Below, piece by piece: positions 8,465 to 16,800 of a stretch of 64,000 nucleotides of DNA (the stretch's first letter is position 1; every line of letters begins with the position of its first letter). The stretch covers positions 33,644 to 97,643 of the forward strand of contig CAMDDZ010000008.1 of NCBI GenBank assembly GCA_945893145.1, read 5' to 3'. The position numbers were made by a program, and so were the translations under genes. The notes under the pieces are model-generated. The model searched no databases. It was not told the DNA's origin and saw nothing but the letters and a program-made list of their open reading frames with translations. This DNA comes from Rhodoplanes serenus. GTDB lineage: Bacteria > Pseudomonadota > Alphaproteobacteria > Rhizobiales > Xanthobacteraceae.

Positions 8465-9208
8465 CTAGTTCGGCTTCTGGAATTTCAGCACGAATTCATC
8501 GACCGGGACCTTGGGACGGAAGATCGGCTCGTCGCGCGGATCCTCCGGATGGCGCAGGAAATCGGCCTTTGCGACGAGCCGGAAGCCCGCAGCCTCGATC
8601 TCCTGCCGAAGCGCGGCCTCCTCGATCCGATGCAACGTCTTGCCCACCGTGACGCCCGCGCCGGGCTTGGCGGAATGGTCCGCAACCACCAGGAAGCCAC
8701 CGGGCTTGAGCGCCGCAAACAGCTTGCGATTCATGACGGCGCGGTCGACCGCCATATAGGTGGTGTCGTGGTAGTAGAAGAAGAACGTGATGAGATCGAA
8801 GCCGCCCACGTCAGCCGGCAGCGGATCGTCGAACGGGCGAGTCAGCACCGTGACGTTCTTCATGATCGGCGTCTTCATACGCGCCTCGAACCGCTCCCTG
8901 GCGCGCGCATTGGCGTCAGTGGAATCCTGGGCGTAGACCGTGCCGGCCGGACCGACCGAGCGCGCCATCAGTTCGGTGCTGTAGCCGCCACCAGCGCCCA
9001 TATCGAGCACCTTCATGCCGGGGCGCACGCCCGTGAATGTGAGCAGCTTCACCGGATCGCGACGCTGGTCGGTCTGCCGATCGGCGTCGCTGCGGTCTGG
9101 CGCAGCAATGAGAGCACCATAATCCTGCGCCGACGCCGGAAGCTGCGCGCCTGCGAGCAGCGCGCCGCAAGCCAAGAGGCCGATGATGATCGTTCTTGAA
9201 ATCTGCAT
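8465..9208 (-). CDS. Exported class I SAM-dependent methyltransferase-like protein
   Basis: 247-residue protein with a signal peptide (MQISRTIIIGLLACGALLAG, cleavage after about ASA-Q). A SAM-binding Rossmann domain follows: VLDMGAGGGYSTELMA is motif I and LKPGGFLVVADHSAK a later strand. The nearest known group is predicted methyltransferases of the COG4798 type. An exported SAM-dependent enzyme is odd because the periplasm lacks a known SAM supply. GGAGGA lies 5 nt before ATG 9208, so the signal peptide start is well supported. It ends the fatty-acid operon, 15 nt after the FadB-like gene. Confidence 0.85.
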   Translation of the reverse strand: MQISRTIIIGLLACGALLAGAQLPASAQDYGALIAAPDRSDADRQTDQRRDPVKLLTFTGVRPGMKVLDMGAGGGYSTELMARSVGPAGTVYAQDSTDANARARERFEARMKTPIMKNVTVLTRPFDDPLPADVGGFDLITFFFYYHDTTYMAVDRAVMNRKLFAALKPGGFLVVADHSAKPGAGVTVGKTLHRIEEAALRQEIEAAGFRLVAKADFLRHPEDPRDEPIFRPKVPVDEFVLKFQKPN

Positions 9209-9223
9209 GAATTCCTCCGGCGA

Positions 9224-11434
9224 TTACGCCGCTTTCTTTCCCGGCGGGAACCGCCGGTAGAAACGGTCATCGGTTTTGGCCAGGTCGAGCAGGAGCTGCG
9301 GCGGCGCGAAGCGCGGACCGTACTTCTTTTCGAACCGCTGGCACAGTTCGACAAACTTCTTGCTGCCCATCATGTCGATATAGGACAGCGTGCCGCCGGA
9401 GTAAGGGGCGAAGCCCCAGCCCAGGATCGAGCCGACGTCCGCCTCGCGCACGTCGGTCACGACATGCTCCTCGAAGGTGCGTGCGGCCTCGACCGCCATC
9501 ACCACCAGGAAACGCTGCTTCAACTCCTCGACGTCGAGCGCATCGACCTGGTCGCGGCTGAGCTTGGCCGGAATCAGATTGCCAAGCTCGGGCCACAGCC
9601 GCTTCTTGCCGCCCTGCGGATAATCGTAGAAGCCCTTGCCGTTCTTGCGGCCGAGCCGGCCGTTCTTCTCGACCATGTCCTCGAGCAGCTTCTTCTGCCG
9701 CGGATCGATCGCCTGCGGTCCGAGATCGGCTTCGGCGGCGCGGACGATCCGCAAGCCGAGGTCGAGCGCGGTCTCGTCGTTGAGCGACAACGGACCGACC
9801 GGCATGCCGGCCATGCGCGCGGTGTTCTCGATCATCGGCGCCGGAATTCCCTCCAGCAGCATGAGGTGGCCTTCCTGGATGTAGTTCAACACGCAGCGGT
9901 TGGCGTAGAAGCCGCGCGTGTCGTTCACCACAATCGGAGTCTTGCGGATCGCCCGTACGAAATCGAGCGCAGTCGCCAGCGCCGCATCGCCGGTCTTCTT
10001 GCCCACGATGATTTCGACCAGCATCATGCGCTCGACCGGCGAGAAGAAGTGAATGCCAATGAAGCGCGCTGGATCCTTCGCGGTTTCCGCAAGCGATGTG
10101 ATCGGCAGCGTCGATGTGTTGGAGCCGAACACCACACCGGCATTGACAGCTTGCGCCTTGGTGGTGGCGTCAGCCTTCACTTTTCGGTCCTCGAACACCG
10201 CCTCGACGATCAAGTCCACATCCTTCAGCGCGCCGTAATCCGCAGTCGGCGTGATGCGCGCCAGCACGGCGTCGCGGGCGGCGCTCTGCATCCGGCCCTT
10301 GTTGACCTGATCGGTAAGGCTTTTCTGAACCGTGGCCTTGCCCTTGTCGGCGCTGTCCTGATCGCGGTCGATCAGCACCACATCGATACCGGCCTGCGCG
10401 CTGACCGAAGCGATACCGGCGCCCATGAAGCCCGCGCCAATGATGCCGATCTTCTTGAGCTGCGTTGCCGGCACGCCGGCCGGCCGCCGCGCGCCTTTGT
10501 TCAAGTCCTGCATAGAAACGAACAGCGAGCGGATCATCGCCGCCGCTTCCGGCGAGCGCAGAATTTTCGCAAAGTGGCGCGACTCGACGGTGAGCGCGCG
10601 GTCGATCGGCAGCAGCAGGCCCTCGTAGACGACCTGGAGGATCGAGCGCGCGGCCGGATAATTGTCGTAGGTCTCGCGCCGGTAGATCGCGTTCGCGGCG
10701 GGCCACGTCATCATGCCGGCCTTGGAATAGACCGGCCCGCCCGGCAGGCGAAAACCTTCGGTGTCCCACGGCGCCTTGGCCTTCGGATTGGCCTTCACCC
10801 ACTCCTTCGCGGTCTTGATTGTGTCGGCGGTCGGCACCACCGCGTCGATGAGCTTCATCGTTTTGGCACGGTTGAGCGGAAGCTGGTCGCCTTTGAGCAG
10901 GAATTGCAGCGCGTCGGCAGTCTGCATCATGCGCGACACGCGCTGCGTGCCGCCGGCGCCAGGGAACAGTCCGATTTTCACTTCGGGAAGGCCAAGGCGA
11001 GTCTTATCGTTGTCGGCGGCGATGCGCTGATGGCACGCCAGGCAAAGCTCGAAGCCGCCGCCGAGCGCGGTGCCGTTGATTGCGGCAGCGAACGGCTTGC
11101 CGCAGGTTTCGATCCGCCGGTAGAGCTGCGACAGCTTGCGGCTCTCCTCGAACAGCCGCGTCGCGGCCGCCTCCTCGCCCTGCGACTTGGCCAACTCCTG
11201 AAAGGTACGGCCAAGCGATTCCAACAGCGTCAGATCGGCGCCCGCACAGAACGTCTCTTTGCCCGACGTGATGACCGCGCCCTTGATCGCAGCATCGATC
11301 GCGATCTTCTCGACGATGGCGGCAAGCTCCTGGATCGCACTCACGTCGATCACGTTCATCGAGCGGCCGGGCATGTCCCAGGTGACGAGCGCGATGCCGT
11401 CGCTGTCCACGTCGAGCTTGAAATTGTCGGGCAT
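9224..11434 (-). CDS. FadB/FadJ-type enoyl-CoA hydratase / 3-hydroxyacyl-CoA dehydrogenase
   Basis: 736-residue bifunctional beta-oxidation enzyme. The N-terminal crotonase domain has TFCAGADL and GGGFELCLACH, and both catalytic glutamates are in place (GGFELC and GLPEVKIGLFPG). The middle dehydrogenase domain has the NAD loop IGIIGAGFMGAGIA and HFFSPVERMMLVEI. A C-terminal 3HCDH domain completes it. ATG 11434 follows AAGGAG by 8 nt; the longer open frame upstream runs into the cupin gene. It sits in a minus-strand operon with a thiolase and an acyl-CoA dehydrogenase, giving most of a beta-oxidation cycle. It acts in the cytoplasm. Confidence 0.95.
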   Translation of the reverse strand: MPDNFKLDVDSDGIALVTWDMPGRSMNVIDVSAIQELAAIVEKIAIDAAIKGAVITSGKETFCAGADLTLLESLGRTFQELAKSQGEEAAATRLFEESRKLSQLYRRIETCGKPFAAAINGTALGGGFELCLACHQRIAADNDKTRLGLPEVKIGLFPGAGGTQRVSRMMQTADALQFLLKGDQLPLNRAKTMKLIDAVVPTADTIKTAKEWVKANPKAKAPWDTEGFRLPGGPVYSKAGMMTWPAANAIYRRETYDNYPAARSILQVVYEGLLLPIDRALTVESRHFAKILRSPEAAAMIRSLFVSMQDLNKGARRPAGVPATQLKKIGIIGAGFMGAGIASVSAQAGIDVVLIDRDQDSADKGKATVQKSLTDQVNKGRMQSAARDAVLARITPTADYGALKDVDLIVEAVFEDRKVKADATTKAQAVNAGVVFGSNTSTLPITSLAETAKDPARFIGIHFFSPVERMMLVEIIVGKKTGDAALATALDFVRAIRKTPIVVNDTRGFYANRCVLNYIQEGHLMLLEGIPAPMIENTARMAGMPVGPLSLNDETALDLGLRIVRAAEADLGPQAIDPRQKKLLEDMVEKNGRLGRKNGKGFYDYPQGGKKRLWPELGNLIPAKLSRDQVDALDVEELKQRFLVVMAVEAARTFEEHVVTDVREADVGSILGWGFAPYSGGTLSYIDMMGSKKFVELCQRFEKKYGPRFAPPQLLLDLAKTDDRFYRRFPPGKKAA

Positions 11435-11439
11435 TGCGC

Positions 11440-11904
11440 TCACTCCTTGATCGGCGTGCCGTTCTTGCGCATCCAGCGGCGACTCTTGTCGTCGCGCTCC
11501 ATCATGAAATCGACGTCGGGATAGTGCACGCGCTCGGCCTTCGAGCGCGTCCCGACCTCGAGATAGACCGCATCGCGATTGCTGCGATTGATCAGGCAGT
11601 GCCCAACGCCACCGTTGGCCCGCCAACCAGCGGCATCTCCAGGCTTCAATACGATCTCGCCGTCGTTTTCATGCAGCACCAGCTCGCCCTCCAGCACGAG
11701 GATGAATTCGTCCTCGGTCTCATGCCAGTGGCGCAGCGCCGATGAGCCGCCGACTTTGATGCGCGCCATGTTGACGCCGAACTGCGTCAGGCCGACCGCG
11801 TCGCCGAGCTTTTGCTTCTCGCGGCCCGCAATCGCGTGCGCAAATTCCTTCGGGTAGGACACATTGTTGGTCCAGGGCAGCGATTTGATGTCGATCTTCG
11901 GCAT
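11440..11904 (-). CDS. Cupin-domain protein (first of a tandem pair)
   Basis: 154-residue single-domain cupin. Motif 1 is RHWHETEDEFILVLEGE, with the His-x-His and Glu metal ligands. Motif 2 is PGDAAGWRANGGVGHCLIN, with the last His. ATG 11904 gives MPKIDIKSLP, the same start as its paralogue next door. It is 5 nt from the fadB-like gene and 7 nt from the second cupin, hence cotranscribed with beta-oxidation genes. Such stand-alone cupins may be metal-dependent isomerases, dioxygenases or sugar/acid binders. Its place between a thiolase and a FadB suggests a role with acyl-CoA or acid intermediates, but that is inference. Confidence 0.88.
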   Translation of the reverse strand: MPKIDIKSLPWTNNVSYPKEFAHAIAGREKQKLGDAVGLTQFGVNMARIKVGGSSALRHWHETEDEFILVLEGELVLHENDGEIVLKPGDAAGWRANGGVGHCLINRSNRDAVYLEVGTRSKAERVHYPDVDFMMERDDKSRRWMRKNGTPIKE

Positions 11905-11911
11905 GTTGCTC

Positions 11912-12391
11912 TCACCCGCTCCGCTTCGGATACGGCTCACCAGTGGTCTTGCGCGAGTAGACCATGGCGCCGCTGTCGTCGCGCTCGACCTTCATGTCGA
12001 TGTCGGAATAGACGGTGCGCTCGCTCTTCGCGCGCGTGCCGACCTCGATATAGACCGCATCGCGATCGGTGCGGTTGATCAGGCAATGGCCATTGCGGCT
12101 GTTGGCCGGAAAGCCCGCGGCGTCGCCGGCCTTCAGCACGGTCTCGCCTGCGTCCTCCTGCAACACGACCGCGCCTTCGATCACATAGACGAACTCGTCC
12201 TCGTTCTGATGCCAGTGGCGCTGCGACGACCAGGTGCCGGGCTTCAGCGTGGTCATGTTGACGCCAAACTGGTTCAGGCCAATGGCGTTGCCGAGCCGCT
12301 TGCGCTCGCGGCCGACCGTGACTTGCCGAAACGGGTCGGGATAGAGGCTGACGGTATCGACCGGCAGCTTGGCGATATCGATCTTGGGCAT
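11912..12391 (-). CDS. Cupin-domain protein (second of a tandem pair)
   Basis: 159-residue paralogue of the adjacent cupin. Both start MPKIDI, share a QFGVNM segment, HWHxxEDEF, a GHCLINR segment and an xYxEVGTR strand near the end. The metal-binding residues (HWH, E, GHC) are kept, so both copies look functional. ATG 12391 is preferred over an upstream in-frame ATG because it matches the paralogue start and avoids overlapping the thiolase. A 4-nt spacer separates it from the thiolase stop. Divergence between copies is substantial, so the duplication is old and the two may have different substrates or form a heteromer. Confidence 0.88.
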   Translation of the reverse strand: MPKIDIAKLPVDTVSLYPDPFRQVTVGRERKRLGNAIGLNQFGVNMTTLKPGTWSSQRHWHQNEDEFVYVIEGAVVLQEDAGETVLKAGDAAGFPANSRNGHCLINRTDRDAVYIEVGTRAKSERTVYSDIDMKVERDDSGAMVYSRKTTGEPYPKRSG

Positions 12392-12395
12392 GCAA

Positions 12396-13604
12396 TCACA
12401 CGCGCTCAATGATCGTCGCGGTGCCCATGCCGACGCCGATGCAGAGCGTCACCAGGGCGGTGTTGAGATCGCGCCGCTCCAATTCATCGAGCACGGTGCC
12501 GAGGATCATGGCGCCGGTCGCGCCCAGCGGATGGCCCATCGCAATCGCGCCGCCGTTCACATTGATCTTGTCGTGCGGAATGTCGAGCGCCTGCATGTAA
12601 CGCAGGATGACCGAGGCGAAGGCTTCGTTCAGCTCCCACAGGTCGATGTCCTTCGTGGTCATGCCGGCCTTGCGGAGGACCTTCTCGGTCACCGGGATCG
12701 GCCCGGTGAGCATGATGGCCGGCTCCGAGCCGATGTTGGCAAACTGGCGGATCCTGGCACGCGGCTTGAGACCCGCTGCCTTGCCGGCCTCGGCATTGCC
12801 GATCAGCACCGCCGCCGCGCCATCGACGATGCCCGACGAGTTGCCCGGCGTGTGCACGTGATTGATCGCCTCGATTTCCGGATGCTTCTGCACCGCGACC
12901 GCGTCGAAGCCGCCCATCTCGCCCATCTGTATGAATGATGGGTTGAGCTGCGCCAGGTTTTGCATCGTGGTGGTCGGCCGCATGTGCTCGTCCTTGGCGA
13001 GCAGCGTGATGCCGTTGATGTCCTTGACCGGCACCACCGAATTCTTGAACCGGCCATCTTCCCAGGATTTCCCGGCGCGCTTTTGGCTCTCGACCGCGTA
13101 GGCGTCCACGTCGTCGCGCGAGAAGCCATATTTGGTCGCGATCAGATCGGCCGAGATGCCCTGCGGCATGAAATAGGATTTCAGCGCAATCGACGGATCG
13201 ACCGGCCATGCGCCGCCCGAGGCACCGATGCCGACGCGGCTCATGGATTCGACGCCGCCGCCGATCGTCATGTCGTGCTGGCCGGACATCACCTCGGCCG
13301 CGGCGAAGTTCACCGCATCGAGGCCCGACGCGCAGAAGCGGTTGATCTGAATGCCCGGCACCTCGTCGCCGAAGCCCGCCATGATCGCGGCGACGCGCGC
13401 GATATCGCCGCCCGCCTCGCCGACCGGATCGACGCAGCCCAGCACCACGTCATCCACCAGCTTCGGTGCGAGCTTGTTGCGCTCCCGGATGGCGGCGAGC
13501 GCATGGCTCGCCAAATTGAGCGCCGTCACCTCGTGCAGCGCGCCGTCCTGTTTGCCGCGGCCGCGCGGGGTACGAACGGCGTCGTAGATAAAGGCGTCGG
13601 TCAT
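12396..13604 (-). CDS. Acetyl-CoA C-acyltransferase (thiolase)
   Basis: 402 residues, standard thiolase length. The nucleophilic cysteine lies in [15 protein letters not shown] near residue 90. The C-terminal signatures [18 protein letters not shown] and [13 protein letters not shown] contain the His and second Cys of the active site. It performs thiolytic cleavage of 3-ketoacyl-CoA, or its reversal. AGGAG lies 6 nt before ATG 13604. It is part of the minus-strand operon, 18 nt after the acyl-CoA dehydrogenase and 4 nt before the cupins. With the FadB-type partner it would act as the FadA component. Confidence 0.94.
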   Translation of the reverse strand: MTDAFIYDAVRTPRGRGKQDGALHEVTALNLASHALAAIRERNKLAPKLVDDVVLGCVDPVGEAGGDIARVAAIMAGFGDEVPGIQINRFCASGLDAVNFAAAEVMSGQHDMTIGGGVESMSRVGIGASGGAWPVDPSIALKSYFMPQGISADLIATKYGFSRDDVDAYAVESQKRAGKSWEDGRFKNSVVPVKDINGITLLAKDEHMRPTTTMQNLAQLNPSFIQMGEMGGFDAVAVQKHPEIEAINHVHTPGNSSGIVDGAAAVLIGNAEAGKAAGLKPRARIRQFANIGSEPAIMLTGPIPVTEKVLRKAGMTTKDIDLWELNEAFASVILRYMQALDIPHDKINVNGGAIAMGHPLGATGAMILGTVLDELERRDLNTALVTLCIGVGMGTATIIERV

Positions 13605-13622
13605 TGGGCTCTCCTGCGCGCC

Positions 13623-14780
13623 CTAAAGGCTGCGCGCGATCATCAGCTTCATGATCTCGTTCGTCCCCGCATAGATGCGCATGACGCGAGCGTCACGGTA
13701 GAGGCGCGAGATCGGATATTCGTCCATAAAGCCGTAGCCGCCGAACAATTGCAGGCAGCGGTCTACGACCTTGCCGAGCAGGTCGGTGGTCCAATACTTG
13801 CCCATCGAGGCGGTCACGGTGTCGAGCTCGCCCCTGAGATGCCGCTCGATGGAATGATCGACGAACACCTTGGCAACCGTCACGTCAGTCTTGCAGGCCG
13901 CAAGTTCGAACTGCGTGTTCTGGAATTCGATGATCTTCTTGCCGAAGGCCTGGCGCTGCTTGACGTAGTCGACGGTGAGCGCAAGCGCGCGCTCCATCAT
14001 GGCGACCGCATGCACCGACACGATCAGCCGCTCCTGCGGCAATTCGGTCATCAGTTGCGCGAAGCCCTGGCCTTCCTCGGAACCGAGCAGATTCTCGGTC
14101 GGCAGCGACACGTCCTCGAAGAACAATTCCGACGTATCGGCGGAATCGTAGCCGAGCTTTTTGAGCTTCCGTCCGCGGCGAAAACCCGGCGCGTCGTCGG
14201 TTTCCACCACCATGAGCGAGATGCCCTTGTGGCGCTCCTTGGGATCAGTCTTGGCCACCACGACGATCAAATTGGCGTGCTGGCCATTGGTGATGAAGGT
14301 TTTCGAGCCGTTCAGCAGATAGCGGTTGCCCTTCTTCACTGCCGTGGTGCGCACACCTTGCAGGTCGGAGCCGGTGCCGGGCTCGCTCATCGCGATGGCG
14401 CCGACCAGTTCACCGGTAGCGAGCTTGGGCAGCCAGCGCTTCTTCTGCTCCTCGGAGCCGTAATGCAAAATGTAAGGCGCGACGATGCCGGAATGCAGCG
14501 GCGCACCGAAGGTGTCGAAGCCGGCGAGACTGTATTGCCGGTTGATGACGGCTTCATGCGCGAAGCTGCCACCGGCGCCACCGTATTGCTCCGGCATCGA
14601 GGCACACAGCAGGCCCGCCGCGCCGGCCTGGGTCCAGACCTCGCGCGGATACATGTGCTCGTCGTGCCACTTGTCGAGATGCGGCACGAATTCGGTGTGC
14701 ATGAAACGCCCCGCCTGCTCTTCCAACAGCACGAGGTCCTCGGTCATCCAGGCCGGGCGCGGAAGATTGACGGCGTCCAT
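13623..14780 (-). CDS. Acyl-CoA dehydrogenase (LCAD/IVD-type active site)
   Basis: 385-residue FAD enzyme that makes the trans-2-enoyl-CoA for the downstream hydratase. FAD/substrate motifs are AIAMSEPGTGSDLQGV, SKTFITNGQHANL and QLFGGYGFMDEYPISRLYRD. The usual catalytic Glu before GT near the C-terminus is Ala here (YAGTNEIM). Instead ELPQERL (Glu about 250) matches the helix-G base of long-chain acyl-CoA and isovaleryl-CoA dehydrogenases. This suggests a long-chain or branched substrate. ATG 14780 is the start at which the domain begins; the open frame upstream is antisense-like. It is the first catabolic gene of the operon. Confidence 0.93.
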   Translation of the reverse strand: MDAVNLPRPAWMTEDLVLLEEQAGRFMHTEFVPHLDKWHDEHMYPREVWTQAGAAGLLCASMPEQYGGAGGSFAHEAVINRQYSLAGFDTFGAPLHSGIVAPYILHYGSEEQKKRWLPKLATGELVGAIAMSEPGTGSDLQGVRTTAVKKGNRYLLNGSKTFITNGQHANLIVVVAKTDPKERHKGISLMVVETDDAPGFRRGRKLKKLGYDSADTSELFFEDVSLPTENLLGSEEGQGFAQLMTELPQERLIVSVHAVAMMERALALTVDYVKQRQAFGKKIIEFQNTQFELAACKTDVTVAKVFVDHSIERHLRGELDTVTASMGKYWTTDLLGKVVDRCLQLFGGYGFMDEYPISRLYRDARVMRIYAGTNEIMKLMIARSL

Positions 14781-14854
14781 GGCGGGCTCTTGTTGCGGGC
14801 TTGGTCGAATCCGGAGCCGCACCATAGCGGCAGGCGGCAAGCCGCGCGAGTATA

Positions 14855-15709
14855 CTAGATGCGATAAGTCAGCCGCGAAATTCCAATGATGGCGAGCCGC
14901 GTTAGCTCCCATTCGATCAAGAGCGCCGCGAGCCCGATGGGCCAGTACCACGGACTCAGCACGCCGTCTGCGGTGCGGATAAAGCCGAGCGTGCCGGCAA
15001 AAACAAGCAGAAAGCCCATCACCGCGACCGGGCCGATCAGCGCCGCGATGCGCAGCTCGCCGAGATCGGCGCGGCGCGCGTTCACGGCCCAATGCAGCAC
15101 GAACAACGGCACCAGCGGCAGCGCGCTCAGGCGGCCAACCAACGAATGCGCGTCGGCAAACGCATAAGCGACGAGCGACACGATCAGGAACGACACCACG
15201 AACCAGAAAATCCGCTCCCCGCGGTCGCGCAGGAAATCGCGCAGGCCTTCGCTGCGCGCTGGCGGTGGCGGCAATGGCTGCCCGGTCTGGCGCAGCCGCC
15301 AGAATGCCCAGGCGGCGCATATGCAAATCAGAATGCCGGTCGCAACCGCGATATTCGAGCGATAGGGCCAAATCGTAGGCCATTCGAAAAACACTGCGAG
15401 CGCCGCCCAGATCAGCAGACAAATCGCGATGGCAAGCCATTCGTGAAATCCGCGCCGCAATGCAATGAACAGCGCCGGCAGCAGGCTGTTGAAGAACATC
15501 AGCGGAAAGATGCCGACGATGATTTCGTCGGCCAGCTTGTCGGTCACCGTCAGCAGTACGATGCCGTTGAGCGTCGGAAACGTCAGCGTCATGCCGACGG
15601 CGCGCGGATTGACGTTGCGCACCGTCCAGAGAATCCAGACGAAGGCGAGCGTGCCGAGTACGAGCTTGAGTGTCAGCGCCACAGCTGCAAACCTAGCCGA
15701 GCGCGACAA
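14855..15709 (-). CDS. Multi-pass integral membrane protein of unknown function
   Basis: 284 residues with about seven to nine hydrophobic segments, for example LKLVLGTLAFVWILWTV, a helix near LAIAICLLIWAALAVFF, and WFVVSFLIVSLVAYAFA. A charged cytosolic loop around SEGLRDFLRDRGER lies mid-protein. No catalytic or transport motif was recognised. The first in-frame start is TTG 15709; GTG 15682 is an alternative and neither has a strong ribosome site. It lies 74 nt upstream of the acyl-CoA dehydrogenase on the same strand, so it may lead the fatty-acid operon. It is divergent from the Bug receptor gene over about 60 nt. Confidence 0.75.
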   Translation of the reverse strand: MSRSARFAAVALTLKLVLGTLAFVWILWTVRNVNPRAVGMTLTFPTLNGIVLLTVTDKLADEIIVGIFPLMFFNSLLPALFIALRRGFHEWLAIAICLLIWAALAVFFEWPTIWPYRSNIAVATGILICICAAWAFWRLRQTGQPLPPPPARSEGLRDFLRDRGERIFWFVVSFLIVSLVAYAFADAHSLVGRLSALPLVPLFVLHWAVNARRADLGELRIAALIGPVAVMGFLLVFAGTLGFIRTADGVLSPWYWPIGLAALLIEWELTRLAIIGISRLTYRI

Positions 15710-15771
15710 CGTGGCCTAGCTCCGCGCAACTCTCGGCCTCATAATGCGGAAAATTCCGGGAGGTCGCGCCG

Positions 15772-16743
15772 ATGAACACGCTGCTTCGATCCGCCGTGGT
15801 TTCGGCATTGCTCATCGGCACGCTCGGCACAGCGCAAGCGCAAACCTGGCCTGACCGGCCCCTCAAGTTCATCAGCTCGCAGGCCGCGGGCGGCGGCACC
15901 GACATCATCGGCCGCCTCATGGCAGATCAGCTTGCGGCCCGCGTCGGCCAGCCGGTCGTCTATGAGAACCGGCCGGGCGGCGGCAACGTCATCGGCACAC
16001 AAGCGGCGGCGCGCTCGGCGCCGGACGGCTACACCTATTTCTACGCGACCGCTGCCGCGCTGGTGGTCGATCCCTACACGTTCAAGTCGCTGCCTTACGA
16101 TCCCATCAAGGACTTCACGGTGATCTCGCGCATCGCCGAGGTCTCTTTCATGGTGCTGGCGCATCCCGACGTGCCGGCGAAGAACTTGGCCGAGCTGTTC
16201 GCCTATGCCAAGGCCAACCCGGACAAGGTCGCGGTCGCGACCGACGGCGCGCGGCGGTTCTCCGGCATGATCGCGGCCTGGCTCAACAAACTCGCCGGGA
16301 CCAACATTCCCTACGTGCCTTACACGCAAATGACGCAAGGTGTGCAGGACGTGCTCGCCGGCCGGGTGCAACTCATCATCATCGCGGTACCGGCCGCCAA
16401 GGGGCACGTCGCGGCCGGCAAGCTCCGTCCACTCGCCGTGACGTCGCTGCAACGGCTGCCGGAATTCCCCGGCGTGCCGGCCGTCGCCGAAACCTTCCCG
16501 GGCTTCGACTTCGCTGGCTGGTTTGCGCTGGCGGTGCCAACCGGCGTGCCCGCGCCGATCGTTGAGCGCGTGCATCAGGAGGTGAACGCCATCCTCAAGG
16601 ACCCCGCGGTTGCGGATAAACTCAGGAGCATGGGCTTCGTCCCCTACGCCGGCGGCACGCTGAAGCAGACCCAGGACTACATCGCGGCGCAGCACGCGGC
16701 ATGGGGCAAGCTCGTGCGCGAGATCGGATTGCAACCGGAATGA
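15772..16743 (+). CDS. Tripartite tricarboxylate transporter substrate-binding protein (Bug/TctC family)
   Basis: 323-residue periplasmic binding protein with a signal peptide (MNTLLRSAVVSALLIGTLGT, cut near AQA). It has the Bug-family start of the mature protein (WPDRPLKFISSQAAGGGTDI) and the YENRPGGGNVIG loop. It captures small carboxylates for a TctA/TctB permease, but no permease genes lie nearby. Bug receptors are often orphaned in these genomes. GGGAGG lies 8 nt before ATG 15772. The monooxygenase and GlcG-like genes follow on the same strand, so it may import an aromatic or organic acid that they act on. Confidence 0.93.
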   Translation: MNTLLRSAVVSALLIGTLGTAQAQTWPDRPLKFISSQAAGGGTDIIGRLMADQLAARVGQPVVYENRPGGGNVIGTQAAARSAPDGYTYFYATAAALVVDPYTFKSLPYDPIKDFTVISRIAEVSFMVLAHPDVPAKNLAELFAYAKANPDKVAVATDGARRFSGMIAAWLNKLAGTNIPYVPYTQMTQGVQDVLAGRVQLIIIAVPAAKGHVAAGKLRPLAVTSLQRLPEFPGVPAVAETFPGFDFAGWFALAVPTGVPAPIVERVHQEVNAILKDPAVADKLRSMGFVPYAGGTLKQTQDYIAAQHAAWGKLVREIGLQPE

Positions 16744-16800
16744 GTGGCTTGTGCATGAGCGACTTGCACCGGTCCGCGCCGCAAGCCTAACAAGGTTGTG

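Noticed and set aside
6953..9199. A 748-codon open frame on the plus strand
   Set aside because: Antisense to gshA and the methyltransferase; no motifs; explained by GC bias.
12960..14858. A 632-codon plus-strand frame across the thiolase and dehydrogenase genes
   Set aside because: Shadow of genuine minus-strand genes.
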